Assembly (NCBI RefSeq): GCF_001423745.1
Contig: NZ_LMPC01000005.1
Span: 53,545-117,544, forward strand
DNA from: Arthrobacter sp. Leaf337
GTDB taxonomy: Bacteria > Actinomycetota > Actinomycetes > Actinomycetales > Micrococcaceae
Length of the DNA: 64,000 nt
Reading direction: 5' to 3'
The translations under genes were made by a program, and so were the position numbers. This document shows, piece by piece, positions 45,590-54,598 of this stretch. The stretch's first letter is position 1. Each line of letters starts with the position of its first letter. A model generated the notes under the pieces. That model made no database searches and was not told the DNA's origin. It was given only the letters and a program-made list of their open reading frames with translations.

Positions 45590-45639
45590 CTTCAACGTTG
45601 GATTCATCAGTGGATGGATGCGGCGGAAGGCTGGTCTGA

Positions 45640-47316
45640 ATGGAGTCGAGAGTGGAGTTGTTCGCGCGGATCCGAAGGGACGCCCGGGTTGAGGGCCTGT
45701 CGGTTCGTGCGTTGGCCGCCCGGTACGGAGTCCACAGAAGAACTGTGAGGCAGGCACTGGATTCAGCTGCCCCTCCGGAGCGCAAACAGAGACAAGGGGT
45801 GTCCTGGAGGCTGGAGCCGTTCAAGGGCGCGATCGACGCGATGCTGATCGAGGATACAACGGCTCCGCGGAAGCAGCGTCATACCGCACGAAGGATTTTG
45901 GCCCGGCTCATCGAAGAGCACGGTGCGCAGGAGCTCTCGTATTCCACGGTGCGTGATTACGTAAGGGTCCGTCGGGCCCAGATTGATGTGGAGGCCGGAC
46001 GCCGCGTTGAGGTGTTTGTTCCTCAGGAACACGCGCCGGGCGCCGAAGCCGAGGTGGACTTCGGCGAGGTCTATGTCGTGCTGAACGGGGTGAAGACGAA
46101 GTGCCACATGTTCATCTTCCGGCTGTCGCATTCGGGCAGAGCCATTCACCGGATTTACCCGACTCAGGCCCAGGAAGCCTTTCTCGAGGGCCACATCGAG
46201 GCCTTCAACGTTCTTGGCGGCATCCCGACTAAACACATCCGATACGACAATCTCACCAGCGCGGTCACCGCTGTGGTGTTCGGGCAAGGCCGGCAGCGCC
46301 ATGAGAACGACCGGTGGGTGTTGTTCCGTTCGTTCTACGGCTTCGATCCCTTTTATTGCCAGCCTGGCATCGCAGGCGCCCATGCAAAGGGCGGAGTTGA
46401 AGGCGAGGTGGGCTGGTTCCGGCGCAACAGACTCTCGCCCATGCCAGTCGTTGGTTCCCTGGATGAGCTCAATGACCGCATCCGGGGATGGGAAGCCCAG
46501 GACGATCACCGGCGGATCAATGACAGGATCCGCACCATCGGTCAGGACTTCGAGATTGAACGGCCGTTCTTGGCCTCGTTGCCGGCGGGGGAATTTGATC
46601 CAGGTCTGGTGCTAACACCCCGAGTTGATAGGTCTTCGATGGTCACGGTCCGGATGGTGAAGTACTCCGTCCCGGCCCGGCTCATCGGCCGGAGGGTCCG
46701 GGTCTCGTTGCGGGCGTCCGAGCTCGTGGTCTTCGACGGCCGCACCGTGGCCGCCAGGCATCAGCGGGTCGCTGCCCGGTCCGGGCAATCGGTCCAGTTG
46801 GATCACTATCTCGAAGTACTCAAGACCAAACCCGGCGCCCTTCCCGGCTCCACTGCTTTGGCCAGGGCGCGGGAGTCTGGTGCGTTCACCAGCGCGCATG
46901 AGGCCTTCTGGGCTGCCTCTCGCCGGGTCAACGGTGACGCCGAGGGGACCCGTGAACTCATCGACGTCCTGCTGCTGCACCGCTCGATGGACGCAGGAGA
47001 CATCCATGCAGGCATCACTGCGGCGCTGGGGGTGGGTGCTGTCAGTGCCGACGTCGTCGCGGTCGAAGCCCGCAGACACGCCGCGGCATCTTCATGGGGT
47101 GGGGCCAGTTCCGACTGTCATCCCGGTGCTCACGGCGAATTGAAAGTGCAACGGGTTGTCAGTCTCACCCAGCGCCGGCTGATGGACCCCGCCGCCGTCA
47201 TTGCCGGGCTCCCGCCTGACGCCCGGCCCCTGCCCTCGGTCAGTGCCTATGACGAGCTGCTGGCCAAACGTTCCGAACACCCTGCAGGAACCGCGTCGAA
47301 GGAGAACATCTCATGA
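45640..47316 (+). CDS. istA: IS21-family transposase IstA
   Basis: 558 residues. N-terminal HTH (VRALAARYGVHRRTVRQAL, about 23-41), then a DDE integrase core with AEVDFGEVYV (first Asp), RYDNLTSA (second Asp) and KGGVEGEVGWFRRN (Glu), followed by a beta-barrel C-terminus. It overlaps istB by four bases (ATGA). IstA binds the terminal repeats and cuts and joins DNA. The gene appears intact. Confidence 0.95.
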   Translation: MESRVELFARIRRDARVEGLSVRALAARYGVHRRTVRQALDSAAPPERKQRQGVSWRLEPFKGAIDAMLIEDTTAPRKQRHTARRILARLIEEHGAQELSYSTVRDYVRVRRAQIDVEAGRRVEVFVPQEHAPGAEAEVDFGEVYVVLNGVKTKCHMFIFRLSHSGRAIHRIYPTQAQEAFLEGHIEAFNVLGGIPTKHIRYDNLTSAVTAVVFGQGRQRHENDRWVLFRSFYGFDPFYCQPGIAGAHAKGGVEGEVGWFRRNRLSPMPVVGSLDELNDRIRGWEAQDDHRRINDRIRTIGQDFEIERPFLASLPAGEFDPGLVLTPRVDRSSMVTVRMVKYSVPARLIGRRVRVSLRASELVVFDGRTVAARHQRVAARSGQSVQLDHYLEVLKTKPGALPGSTALARARESGAFTSAHEAFWAASRRVNGDAEGTRELIDVLLLHRSMDAGDIHAGITAALGVGAVSADVVAVEARRHAAASSWGGASSDCHPGAHGELKVQRVVSLTQRRLMDPAAVIAGLPPDARPLPSVSAYDELLAKRSEHPAGTASKENIS

Positions 47317-48131
47317 GCCCCACCGCACCGACGACCACCATCACCCCGACTCTGCGCCGGCGCCGCGGCCTGACCGAACAGGCAGCGGTTGCCGCCGTGG
47401 ACCAGGCCTGCCGCCGGCTGCGCTTGCCCACCATCCGTGGGGTTCTGGACGAAGCCCTCACCGTCGCCGGGAAGGAACAACTCTCCTACCAGGGATTTCT
47501 GGCCGAGCTGTTGCTGGCGGAGTGCGACGACCGGGACCGGCGCTCGTCCATCCGCCGTGTGAAAGCTGCGAACTTTCCCCGGGATAAGTGGCTCGGGGAC
47601 TTTGATTTCGATGCAAACCCGAACATCAATTCCGCCACCATGCACACTTTGGCCACCGGGGAATGGATCCGCAAAGGACAACCCCTCTGCCTGATTGGGG
47701 ACTCCGGAACCGGCAAATCCCACCTGCTCATCGGACTCGGTACTGCCGCCGCGGAGAAGGGTTATCGGGTTAAGTACACCCTCGCTACCCGGCTCGTAAA
47801 CGAACTCGTCGAAGCCGCCGATGAAAAGGTCCTGGCCAAGACCATCGCCCGCTACGGCCGCGTGGACCTGCTTTGCATCGACGAGCTTGGCTACATGGAA
47901 CTGGACCGCCGGGGCGCCGAACTCCTGTTCCAGGTCCTGACCGAACGAGAGGAGAAGAATTCCATCGCAATCGCATCGAACGAGTCATTCTCCGGCTGGA
48001 CCAAAACTTTCAGCGACCCACGCCTGTGCGCCGCGATCGTGGACCGGCTGACCTTCAATGGCACGATCATCGAAACCGGCACGGACTCCTACCGGCTCGC
48101 CCACACCATCGCCCAACAGAGCGCGAGCTAA
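47313..48131 (+). CDS. istB: IS21-family helper ATPase IstB
   Basis: 272 residues, AAA+ ATPase of the DnaC/IstB family with Walker A GDSGTGKSHLL (about 129-139) and Walker B VDLLCIDELGYM (about 187-198), then FQVLTEREEKNSIAIASNE. IstB selects target DNA and activates IstA. It has a good ribosome site (GGAGAACATCTC) and appears full length. Confidence 0.95.
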   Translation: MSPTAPTTTITPTLRRRRGLTEQAAVAAVDQACRRLRLPTIRGVLDEALTVAGKEQLSYQGFLAELLLAECDDRDRRSSIRRVKAANFPRDKWLGDFDFDANPNINSATMHTLATGEWIRKGQPLCLIGDSGTGKSHLLIGLGTAAAEKGYRVKYTLATRLVNELVEAADEKVLAKTIARYGRVDLLCIDELGYMELDRRGAELLFQVLTEREEKNSIAIASNESFSGWTKTFSDPRLCAAIVDRLTFNGTIIETGTDSYRLAHTIAQQSAS

Positions 48132-48227
48132 TCGGTCGATCATGGTTACGACCGTCCTGGGGAAAGTATGGGCACTCGACACTGCGGCAGATGTTCAGCG
48201 TTCAGCAATAACTGACAGACTGGACCA

Positions 48228-48512
48228 ATGACCGATCACGAAGTGTTGAGTGCTGCACTAAAGCGCGCAGATGCCCTGGCGCGACGTGACGGAGAAACGC
48301 TAAGTCGGCTTTTGCACCCCAAGTTTTGCTGGACATCCCATAAAGGAGACCAGTTCAATCGGGAGACGTACCTTCGGTCCAACATAGAAGGCCAGAACAC
48401 GTGGCACGCCCAAACCCTTGAGCAGGCGGATATCACGGTGATCGGGGACATGGCAGTTCTTACGTGCCTCGTCACCGACGACGTAACAACGATGGGCAGC
48501 CAAAACCAATAG
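48228..48512 (+). pseudogene. Truncated NTF2/SnoaL-like protein
   Basis: 94 residues with the start of an NTF2-like fold (LSAALKRADALARRDGETL, LHPKFCWTSHKGD, YLRSNIEG, VIGDMAVLTCLVTDDV). Proteins of this type normally continue for another 30 residues with a final strand pair; here the frame stops at MGSQNQ. The end was probably lost at an insertion boundary. It lies inside the putative IS21 element. Confidence 0.55.
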
Positions 48513-48688
48513 TGCATGTCGGGGTTGGTGCACTGGGTCTCACTGGACAACTGTAGCGGCCCCGCCTACGTGCTCTGGAGCTTGGCCGACCGGCTGCTCG
48601 TGCGCCGAACCGCCATGGACACAGCCGGAAACCAACGAACCCCCGAAAACGCTCACTGACGGCCTACGACCACTGAACCGAATAGGAC

Positions 48689-49345
48689 TTAATTATCCAG
48701 AGGAGATGCAGATTGATGCAGCCGAGCAGTGGGCGGTAGCCGAGGAAAGGGCGGTATTGATATCTTTGCGGCGTGGGTGGCGGTGGCGCGCTCGACGGCG
48801 TTGCGAACCTGCTCGGTCGGGCAAGGAAAGCCGTTGAGGTCATCCCTTAGGGACGCCTCGAATGGGACCGCCTGCTGGAGTAGGCCACGGACCCTCTGGA
48901 TGCTCGACAGGGCACCTTGGAGCATGGAGAAGTCGCTCGACTCGTCAACCAGAGAGAGGTTCGCCAGATTGAATTGGTAAACGCAGATGAGAGCGTAAAG
49001 GTAATTATCGACTAGCCGAAATTCCAAGGTGGCCTCGGGATGCGTTATCCACTGCCGCTGGTAGTCGAGGAGTTCCTCCTCGGCGGGAGCCCAACTTCGG
49101 AACGCCGTGGCGCAGATGTGGAAGGGCAACAGACCGTTCGGCTCGACCTGACGCGAGTCCAGGAGGCTAAGCGAACTATCGTTCGTGATCCGGTATCTAT
49201 CAAGTTCCGAAGGGATTGCCGGATTAGCTATTTCAGGGGGCGCGTCCGCGACGGCACTTCGCAAGCGTGAGTTGAAGTCTGTGCCCCAAGGGATCACTAT
49301 TGTTCGCCAAGATCGGTCCTGGAAAAGAAAGCTCGACGCGGTCAT
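48689..49345 (-). CDS. Hypothetical protein inside the putative IS21 element
   Basis: 218 residues, mostly helical (EEELLDYQRQWITHPEATLE, LVDNYLYALICVYQFNLANL), no signal peptide and no recognised family. The start ATG at 49345 has no good ribosome site. It is on the opposite strand to istA/istB. Confidence 0.55.
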   Translation of the reverse strand: MTASSFLFQDRSWRTIVIPWGTDFNSRLRSAVADAPPEIANPAIPSELDRYRITNDSSLSLLDSRQVEPNGLLPFHICATAFRSWAPAEEELLDYQRQWITHPEATLEFRLVDNYLYALICVYQFNLANLSLVDESSDFSMLQGALSSIQRVRGLLQQAVPFEASLRDDLNGFPCPTEQVRNAVERATATHAAKISIPPFPRLPPTARLHQSASPLDN

Positions 49346-50016
49346 GACGTTAGCTTACGGGTTCGGCTCAATTCCGGTAGTTCGTGGTCCGGAGAATGGA
49401 AGCGGCGTTGTTGACGCGAGGAGATCTAGGACTGATTTTAGTAACGCTTTGCCCACTTGCTGCGGACTGCGCCGCCCAGAGAAGGCACGCCTCCGGTACA
49501 CCCTTCGACCGATTCATGCGTCGAATCGATCACCAATAGCGCTGCATTTGATACACCTTGGAAATACCGATCCGCGCCCGATATCGGTCTGGTTCTTACG
49601 CCCTCGCCGCCTGATCAGGCCCCGGCCTGCGCTTCCAAGTCAATGAGCTGCCGACGAGGTCCGGCTCCACCGATAAGCCGGCGCACCTCGTCCCTGGTGG
49701 CGCGGGCTTGGGCCACTGCCCTACCGCATGCCTATGACGCAAGTATGGGTTCATGAAGAAGAGGGCTGGCTGCTTGTCGCCGGACATGCAGGTCCGCTTC
49801 TCTAACCAACACGTGTCGGGGATCCGCTACCTGCATCTCCTATGGCTCAGTGACTCCGCTGGTTCGTCCAGGAACAGAGCTTGAGGACTTTTGGTGGGGC
49901 CAGACATAACCGTCCTGCCGGGGCCAAAAAGGATTGACATAGTCAGGGGGGCATATCACGGTTATTACTCACGTTTGCTGAGACTCCACTAACAAAAGAC
50001 TATCTCTGGAGCAGTC
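49346..50016. other. Spacer with the IS21 right end, no intact gene
   Basis: Apart from the terminal repeat at 49894 I see no intact gene. A minus-strand stretch near 49620-49735 (TRDEVRRLIGGAGPRRQL) reads like a fragment of a lost protein. Confidence 0.45.
49894..49914 (-). repeat. Right inverted copy of the IS21 terminal repeat
   Basis: On the minus strand this 21-base segment matches the left repeats at 45524 and 45569 (GACGG, TTATG, TCTGGCCCCAC), and GGCCCCGG lies ten bases outside it, as at the left end. It marks a right end of the IS21 element or of a relative. Confidence 0.7.
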
Positions 50017-50598
50017 ATGGAAGAGTTCCTGGATATGCCGGCCGACAGCGAAGGAGTATCTCCTCGGCCCGGTGCGATAGATGGGACCGTTGATCAAAGT
50101 TATGCGTCCCCGATGCTTGAGGCCCTTGACGGTGAGACAGGCGCTTTCACGGCAGACACGGACGGGGACAGGGTCATTGATACGGTGTCGATTGACCTCA
50201 CCGGCAGCGGACAGACGAACTACACCGAGCACGTCGATCCGAACGGCACGACCACCTCTTACTTCGACGGTAACGGCGACGGGCAGGCGGATATCGTCAC
50301 CTCGGGTACCGGCGGAAACTACGACGAGATCCCGATGCCGGATAATCCCCTTCTGAAAACATTCGATTTCAACCAGCCGGCATCTGAGAACGGAACGGAA
50401 ACAGGCGCCGGTAACATCGAACAGTCGGCCACGGACTCCGCGCCGGCCGACGGCGTCAAGTTTTCCGGTACCGAGATCGTCGCCGGCAGCGCCGTGGAGA
50501 CCAAAACGGCCGAAGAACTTACCATTGCCGCCGACGGCACAGGCTACCCCTCTACATCGGACTTCATCGAGGGCACCAACGGTTTCACGCCTCTGTAA
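50017..50598 (+). CDS. Acidic hypothetical protein with two calcium-binding-like loops
   Basis: 193 residues, strongly acidic. Two EF-hand-like loops are visible: DTDGDRVIDT (about 47-56) and DGNGDGQADI (about 89-98), in a repeat of the type found in thrombospondin-3 or dockerin-like proteins (the segment between reads DLTGSGQTNYTEHVDPNG). No signal peptide. The ribosome site is GGAG six bases before the ATG. It starts just beyond the IS21 right end. Function unknown. Confidence 0.65.
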   Translation: MEEFLDMPADSEGVSPRPGAIDGTVDQSYASPMLEALDGETGAFTADTDGDRVIDTVSIDLTGSGQTNYTEHVDPNGTTTSYFDGNGDGQADIVTSGTGGNYDEIPMPDNPLLKTFDFNQPASENGTETGAGNIEQSATDSAPADGVKFSGTEIVAGSAVETKTAEELTIAADGTGYPSTSDFIEGTNGFTPL

Positions 50599-50702
50599 AT
50601 CCGAATGGTGAGCTGCATAACCCCCGACCCCAGTCCTGTTGTTCCTAGCCTCCCGGAATCACCCTACGCCCGCCTCCTCGCAGGGGCGGTCGGCCTGGGC
50701 CT

Positions 50703-50825
50703 TCACCTGAGCAGTTGCCATAGATCGATGGCTGCCCTGGCGGCAGCAATCAGCAGGGCAGCGGCGGAGATCCAGACGCCGGCGATCTGCCAGCTGCTGG
50801 CGCGTGGCCGCGGTTGTTCGTCCAT
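50703..50825 (-). CDS. 40-residue single-helix membrane peptide
   Basis: A longer frame exists to 50987, but the ATG at 50825 has a strong ribosome site (GCAGGAGAATC), giving MDEQPRPRASS then one helix (IAGVWISAAALLIAAARAAI) and a short tail. Size and layout fit a small regulatory or toxin-like membrane peptide; role unknown. Confidence 0.45.
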   Translation of the reverse strand: MDEQPRPRASSWQIAGVWISAAALLIAAARAAIDLWQLLR

Positions 50826-51199
50826 GATTCTCCTGCCCTCCTCTCCGTGGGGGAGACCATCGTAGGGGTACAGGTCGGACAACGGGGCGACGGGCTGGAA
50901 GCCCAGGATTTGGCCGTGCACACGATCTACACAGAGGCCGTGCCGCAGCAGTTGCTCGTTGTGGATGCGCGGGGGACGGCCGTCCACAGAAAAGTCACGG
51001 CGTGCCGTCAGCGCCCGGGCGCGGCGCCGAACCTAGGACAAGCCCGCCGAACTAAGTCCGCCAGTCGGCCCTGGTGCTGCGGTCGGGGGCGGCCTGCCCG
51101 GATGGTTCCTGGGGAAAGTGCCTGCGGGGGAATTGGGCGACGAGATTTGCCCTAGCGATAGCGGGACCAAACGTTCCGCCCCCCTGTTAGGGTCGGGCC
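50826..51199. other. Spacer of about 370 bases
   Basis: I see no gene, RNA or clear repeat here beyond the probable promoter regions of the flanking divergent genes. Confidence 0.4.
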
Positions 51200-51712
51200 A
51201 TGGAGCGAAGGCAGGTGCTTATTCTCATGGATGTCGATGGAGTGCTCAATCCCGTGAGGAAGTGGGACAGCATCGAGCAAGAGCACATAGTGTTACTACC
51301 CAATGACCGTCGGGTCTTGCTCGCGGAGGCGTCGACATTGGGAACAATCGTATGGGGGACGAGCTGCAGCTTATCCGTGACTGAGCAACTCGAACAGCAG
51401 ACGGGAATCGCAGGGACTACTCTGAGGATGCCGCTTGGATCCGGTGATCCGGCCGCAGAGACTCCTAAGCTGCGGCAGCTGTCCCGGTGGGTCACACGAT
51501 TCATCGCAGAATCTCCCGACGACGTCGTAATGGTCGTGTGGATTGACGACGTCCACGGACGAGATGCGCACGAGCTGGCGGCTTCATCTCGCTTCCCGCT
51601 CTTGCTGGTCACCACGCAGCCTCAGCATGGCCTGACAACCGCCGACCTAGACAAAGCACGGCGGTGGATCGGGAGACCGGGGCAAGCCGAGCATCCACCG
51701 TCCCCAAAATAG
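51200..51712 (+). CDS. HAD-like hydrolase domain protein
   Basis: 170 residues with the first HAD motif ILMDVDGVLNP (about 8-18), then IVWGTSCS and VVMVVWIDDVHG (about 106-117) as later motif positions. This matches the small HAD domain in Swiss Army Knife RNA repair-like proteins, common in Actinobacteria as stand-alone genes. Probably a cytosolic phosphatase; substrate unknown. Confidence 0.75.
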   Translation: MERRQVLILMDVDGVLNPVRKWDSIEQEHIVLLPNDRRVLLAEASTLGTIVWGTSCSLSVTEQLEQQTGIAGTTLRMPLGSGDPAAETPKLRQLSRWVTRFIAESPDDVVMVVWIDDVHGRDAHELAASSRFPLLLVTTQPQHGLTTADLDKARRWIGRPGQAEHPPSPK

Positions 51713-51845
51713 GCCGGCCCAGACCACTCAGGCTCGTCTGTTCCTGGTCCCACTCCTATCGTGCGTCGAGGGAGGTGGTGCGTCGGTTGGGCTAAACAAG
51801 ATTGGTTGTGGTGGTAGGTTCACGTCAGAAACCCAGGGGGAAACG

Positions 51846-53450
51846 GTGGAGGATTCAGAGATATTCGAAGCGCTTGAACGCCAGGCGTCGGCGGGCGACG
51901 CAGAGGCATCTGTGCGGTTGGCGGCGGTGAAGGCCGTTGCTGGTGACTGGGACTTCGCTGTCCGATGTCTTGAGGCAGCGGACGCGGACGCGGCGTTCCA
52001 CCTGCAGTCGGTGCTGCGCGAGAACGAGGAACGTAGGGTGCGGGCCGAATCGAGGAGGCCACCTGCCCGGCTCGATAAGAGGGATGCCGAGGATCGGCAC
52101 CGCGAACGGGCTGCGGCGAAGGCTGCTGGTGCCGAGGACTGGGAACTGGACCTGGTTTTCGGCGCCGGAGATGCCGACGATTGGGAACGCGAGCGGGTTT
52201 CGGCGCTGGCTGGTGACGCCGGTGCGGCACTATCGGTGAGCCGCCGCTTGAAGGGCCAAGGTGACCTTAATGGTGTTGAGGAAGTGTTGAGGTCCGCGCT
52301 CCGGAATGGCGGACGGGACCAGTGGCCCCACCGGGCCGAGGCCATGATCGGTTTGGCGGCGCTGCTGCAGGATAAAGGCGAGCTGGAATCGGGCGTGTGG
52401 TTCCGTAAGGCCGCGTCCGAGGGATCGGATGAGGCTGCGGAGCTGGCGGCGCAGTGGTGTTTGACGAACGGCTTGGTCGAAGAAGGCGAATTCCGTTTCG
52501 AGGTTCTTGTTAGGCGGGGGCGGGCGGAGATGCGCTCCGCTGTGTCATATCTGGATTCGGAATGGAAAACCTACCGTTACCAATGGACTGAGACCCATTC
52601 GGCCATGGGGGCGTGGTGCAGGGCGATGAGGCGGGAGATGCTCCACACCGCCGCAACAGGGAACACGAATGAGGCCGGTCTCCTGCTTTCCGCTGTGAGC
52701 GAGTCAAGGGACTGGTCGCCTCAACCGGGGGACATCGTCGTCAATGCCCTCCAGGAGCTGGTCCTCCCACCGCTGCGCGACGAACTGGTCCGTTCCTTTT
52801 GGCGACCGGCCGTTTGGGGGGAAGGGCCGCCGCAGGCGCCCCCCCGGACACCGAGGGAAGCCGGGTTCGCTGTTCTCGACTGGCTGACGAGGACGCTGCT
52901 CCCGGCCGTGTTGGCCGCGGCCGGCCGGCCGGACTCTGCGGATCTCGTGGCTGCACTGTCACCCATCGAGGATCGGATTTCGGCCGAGGGCGCACTATCA
53001 ATTCTGAGAGAGATCCGTGCTGACCCGTGGGAAAACATAGATGTGCCTGAGCGGGCAGGTGACTGGCCGAAGCGTATGTTTCGTTGGGCACGAGCGGACA
53101 GTACTGTCTCTCGGTCGTTGCTTTCCGACCTCGCGTTCCAACCGGAGGACGGCCCGCACTCCGACCATGTTTTCCGGCTTATGTCAGGGCGGTTGCTCTG
53201 GGTCCGCATGGCGCATTCCACCGGCCTTGACGCAGAGGCCTGGGTACGACTGTGGGATGAGAGCAGCCGGGTCTACTTCACCGCGATGCGCTGGGCTGCA
53301 GGGCGGGTTGCCGGTGTCGTCTATGACCGTGATCCTGACTCGATGATTGATCCACAACTAGCGATCGAAGCCGCAATGAGCGAGATGAAGTCGACACTGC
53401 AGGCCAGCCTCCGATCACGATTCCTGCTGGAATCGCCCGGTCCTGAGTAG
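51846..53450 (+). CDS. Sel1/TPR-like helical repeat protein
   Basis: 534 residues from a GTG with AGGGGG five bases before. The N-terminal half has repeated helices with Ala-Gly turns (LERQASAGDAEASVRLAAV; VSALAGDAGAALSVSRRLKGQG; GVWFRKAASEGSDEAAELA) as in Sel1-like/TPR proteins. The C-terminal half is helical without a known domain. No membrane helix. Probably a protein-interaction scaffold. Confidence 0.6.
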   Translation: MEDSEIFEALERQASAGDAEASVRLAAVKAVAGDWDFAVRCLEAADADAAFHLQSVLRENEERRVRAESRRPPARLDKRDAEDRHRERAAAKAAGAEDWELDLVFGAGDADDWERERVSALAGDAGAALSVSRRLKGQGDLNGVEEVLRSALRNGGRDQWPHRAEAMIGLAALLQDKGELESGVWFRKAASEGSDEAAELAAQWCLTNGLVEEGEFRFEVLVRRGRAEMRSAVSYLDSEWKTYRYQWTETHSAMGAWCRAMRREMLHTAATGNTNEAGLLLSAVSESRDWSPQPGDIVVNALQELVLPPLRDELVRSFWRPAVWGEGPPQAPPRTPREAGFAVLDWLTRTLLPAVLAAAGRPDSADLVAALSPIEDRISAEGALSILREIRADPWENIDVPERAGDWPKRMFRWARADSTVSRSLLSDLAFQPEDGPHSDHVFRLMSGRLLWVRMAHSTGLDAEAWVRLWDESSRVYFTAMRWAAGRVAGVVYDRDPDSMIDPQLAIEAAMSEMKSTLQASLRSRFLLESPGPE

Positions 53451-53848
53451 AGGGGAATTCTCTGACCGCGACTCGTGATGCATCGCTGGATATGCTGCGG
53501 GAGCAATGCTGACTGCGCCGCAGGGCGGCGGCACGGACGCGTCTTCCGGGCGCCGCGGCCCGGGACGCGTGGTGGGAACGGATTCGCGGGTCCTGTTCAA
53601 TGCGTTGGCGACGTGTTCACGTCACGCCAGACATTCGCCTCCGACGTCGCCACCGAACAGCCAGCCGTCCTCGATGCCATCCGCAGCCAAACTCACGCAC
53701 TAACCAAATGAGCCCAGTCAGGACGTACGGCCTCGTGGCGCTGAGATTCACAGTTGTTCTGACATGTTTGGTGGATTCGGGCTTGTAGTCGAAATCCTGA
53801 AATACACTCTTCCTAAATACAGTAGTTCCTTGAGCATGGGGGCATGTG
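53451..53848. other. Spacer with a possible gene fragment
   Basis: Within 53590-53711 the plus strand reads TSRQTFASDVATEQPAVLD in good codon style, but the frame upstream is random and no start with ribosome site exists; probably a remnant. Further right, AT-rich text (AAATACACTCTTCCTAAATACAG) before 53849 is a likely promoter region. Confidence 0.4.
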
Positions 53849-54592
53849 ATGGCAAACGATCAATATTTCGTAGTACTTAATGACCGGGAGCATGGCAACG
53901 AGGGAAAGTACTACGACCGGAAGTGGCCGACTCTCAGGGCTGACGGGAGCCTATGGACTTCACCTGAAGACGGTGATGTTCTCGGTCCATTCCCAGTACG
54001 GGCCAATATCCAGTACACGACGGCATTTCCGGGCAATATGGAGTCCTTTGAGGCCATTGGACGGGCCCTGCGTAATCGCGAGACCGTGTATAGGCTTTTT
54101 CATTTTCAGATGTTCGTGACGGAGTCCCGTGTTGCCCTGGTTCAGAACAAACCACCGGCAGCGGGACACCAAATTGTGGGCCACCTTCGATTCCCCTGGA
54201 TCACGTCGGTAGGTTTCAGGCCGAAGCAGAGCCTGCTCAATGAATGCACGTTGGAGCTGAAATTCCAGGAATCGATGGACGACGGGGACGGGGGTGTCTG
54301 GTTCCACGACGTTGAGCTGACGTTCGAGAAGACGTTTGATTCAGGTTCCTTGGCTCAGACGATTGTCCGGCGCATGGCTGCCCACCATCTCCGTCTTGAA
54401 CTGCCAGACGTGGTTACCACTGACGTCCGGGAGCTGCTGGCCGTCGAACGGCTTCCAAACCCTGCGAAGGGGGAGCTATCGGAATACTTTAGTCCGGTGT
54501 TTGTCTACTTCCCCTACGGGGCTGAGTACATCGGGGACGACGTCGAAAAGGCGGCTTGGTTCGGACCGAAACTCACCGAATCTGGAATGTAG
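53849..54592 (+). CDS. Hypothetical protein upstream of the membrane CHAT gene
   Basis: 247 residues from ATG 53849 (GGGGG six bases before; GTG at 53846 also possible). Two-part text: an N-terminal part with Trp and Tyr (KYYDRKWPTLRADGSLW) and a middle like a PH/GRAM-type beta domain (ALVQNKPPAAGHQIVGHLR then FPWITSVGFRPK, LELKFQ). It ends six bases before the CHAT gene, so the two are co-expressed. It could be a sensor, regulator or substrate of the protease. Confidence 0.6.
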   Translation: MANDQYFVVLNDREHGNEGKYYDRKWPTLRADGSLWTSPEDGDVLGPFPVRANIQYTTAFPGNMESFEAIGRALRNRETVYRLFHFQMFVTESRVALVQNKPPAAGHQIVGHLRFPWITSVGFRPKQSLLNECTLELKFQESMDDGDGGVWFHDVELTFEKTFDSGSLAQTIVRRMAAHHLRLELPDVVTTDVRELLAVERLPNPAKGELSEYFSPVFVYFPYGAEYIGDDVEKAAWFGPKLTESGM

Positions 54593-54598
54593 GTACTT

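Larger units (their letters stand above)
45469..49960 (+). mobile_element. IS21-family element, possibly with passenger genes
   Basis: The left end starts near TGTTGACGTGCC (45469) inside the broken IS256. Two 21-base terminal repeats lie at 45524-45544 and 45569-45589, then istA and istB. The matching inverted copy of the repeat is at 49894-49914, with GGCCCC and further similarity outside it, 1.76 kb after istB. Either the element carries the genes at 48.2-49.4 kb or this is the surviving end of a second copy. The outer right boundary is approximate. Confidence 0.5.

Noticed and set aside
45763..46509. 248-residue minus-strand frame
   Set aside because: Antisense to istA, whose DDE core is clear.
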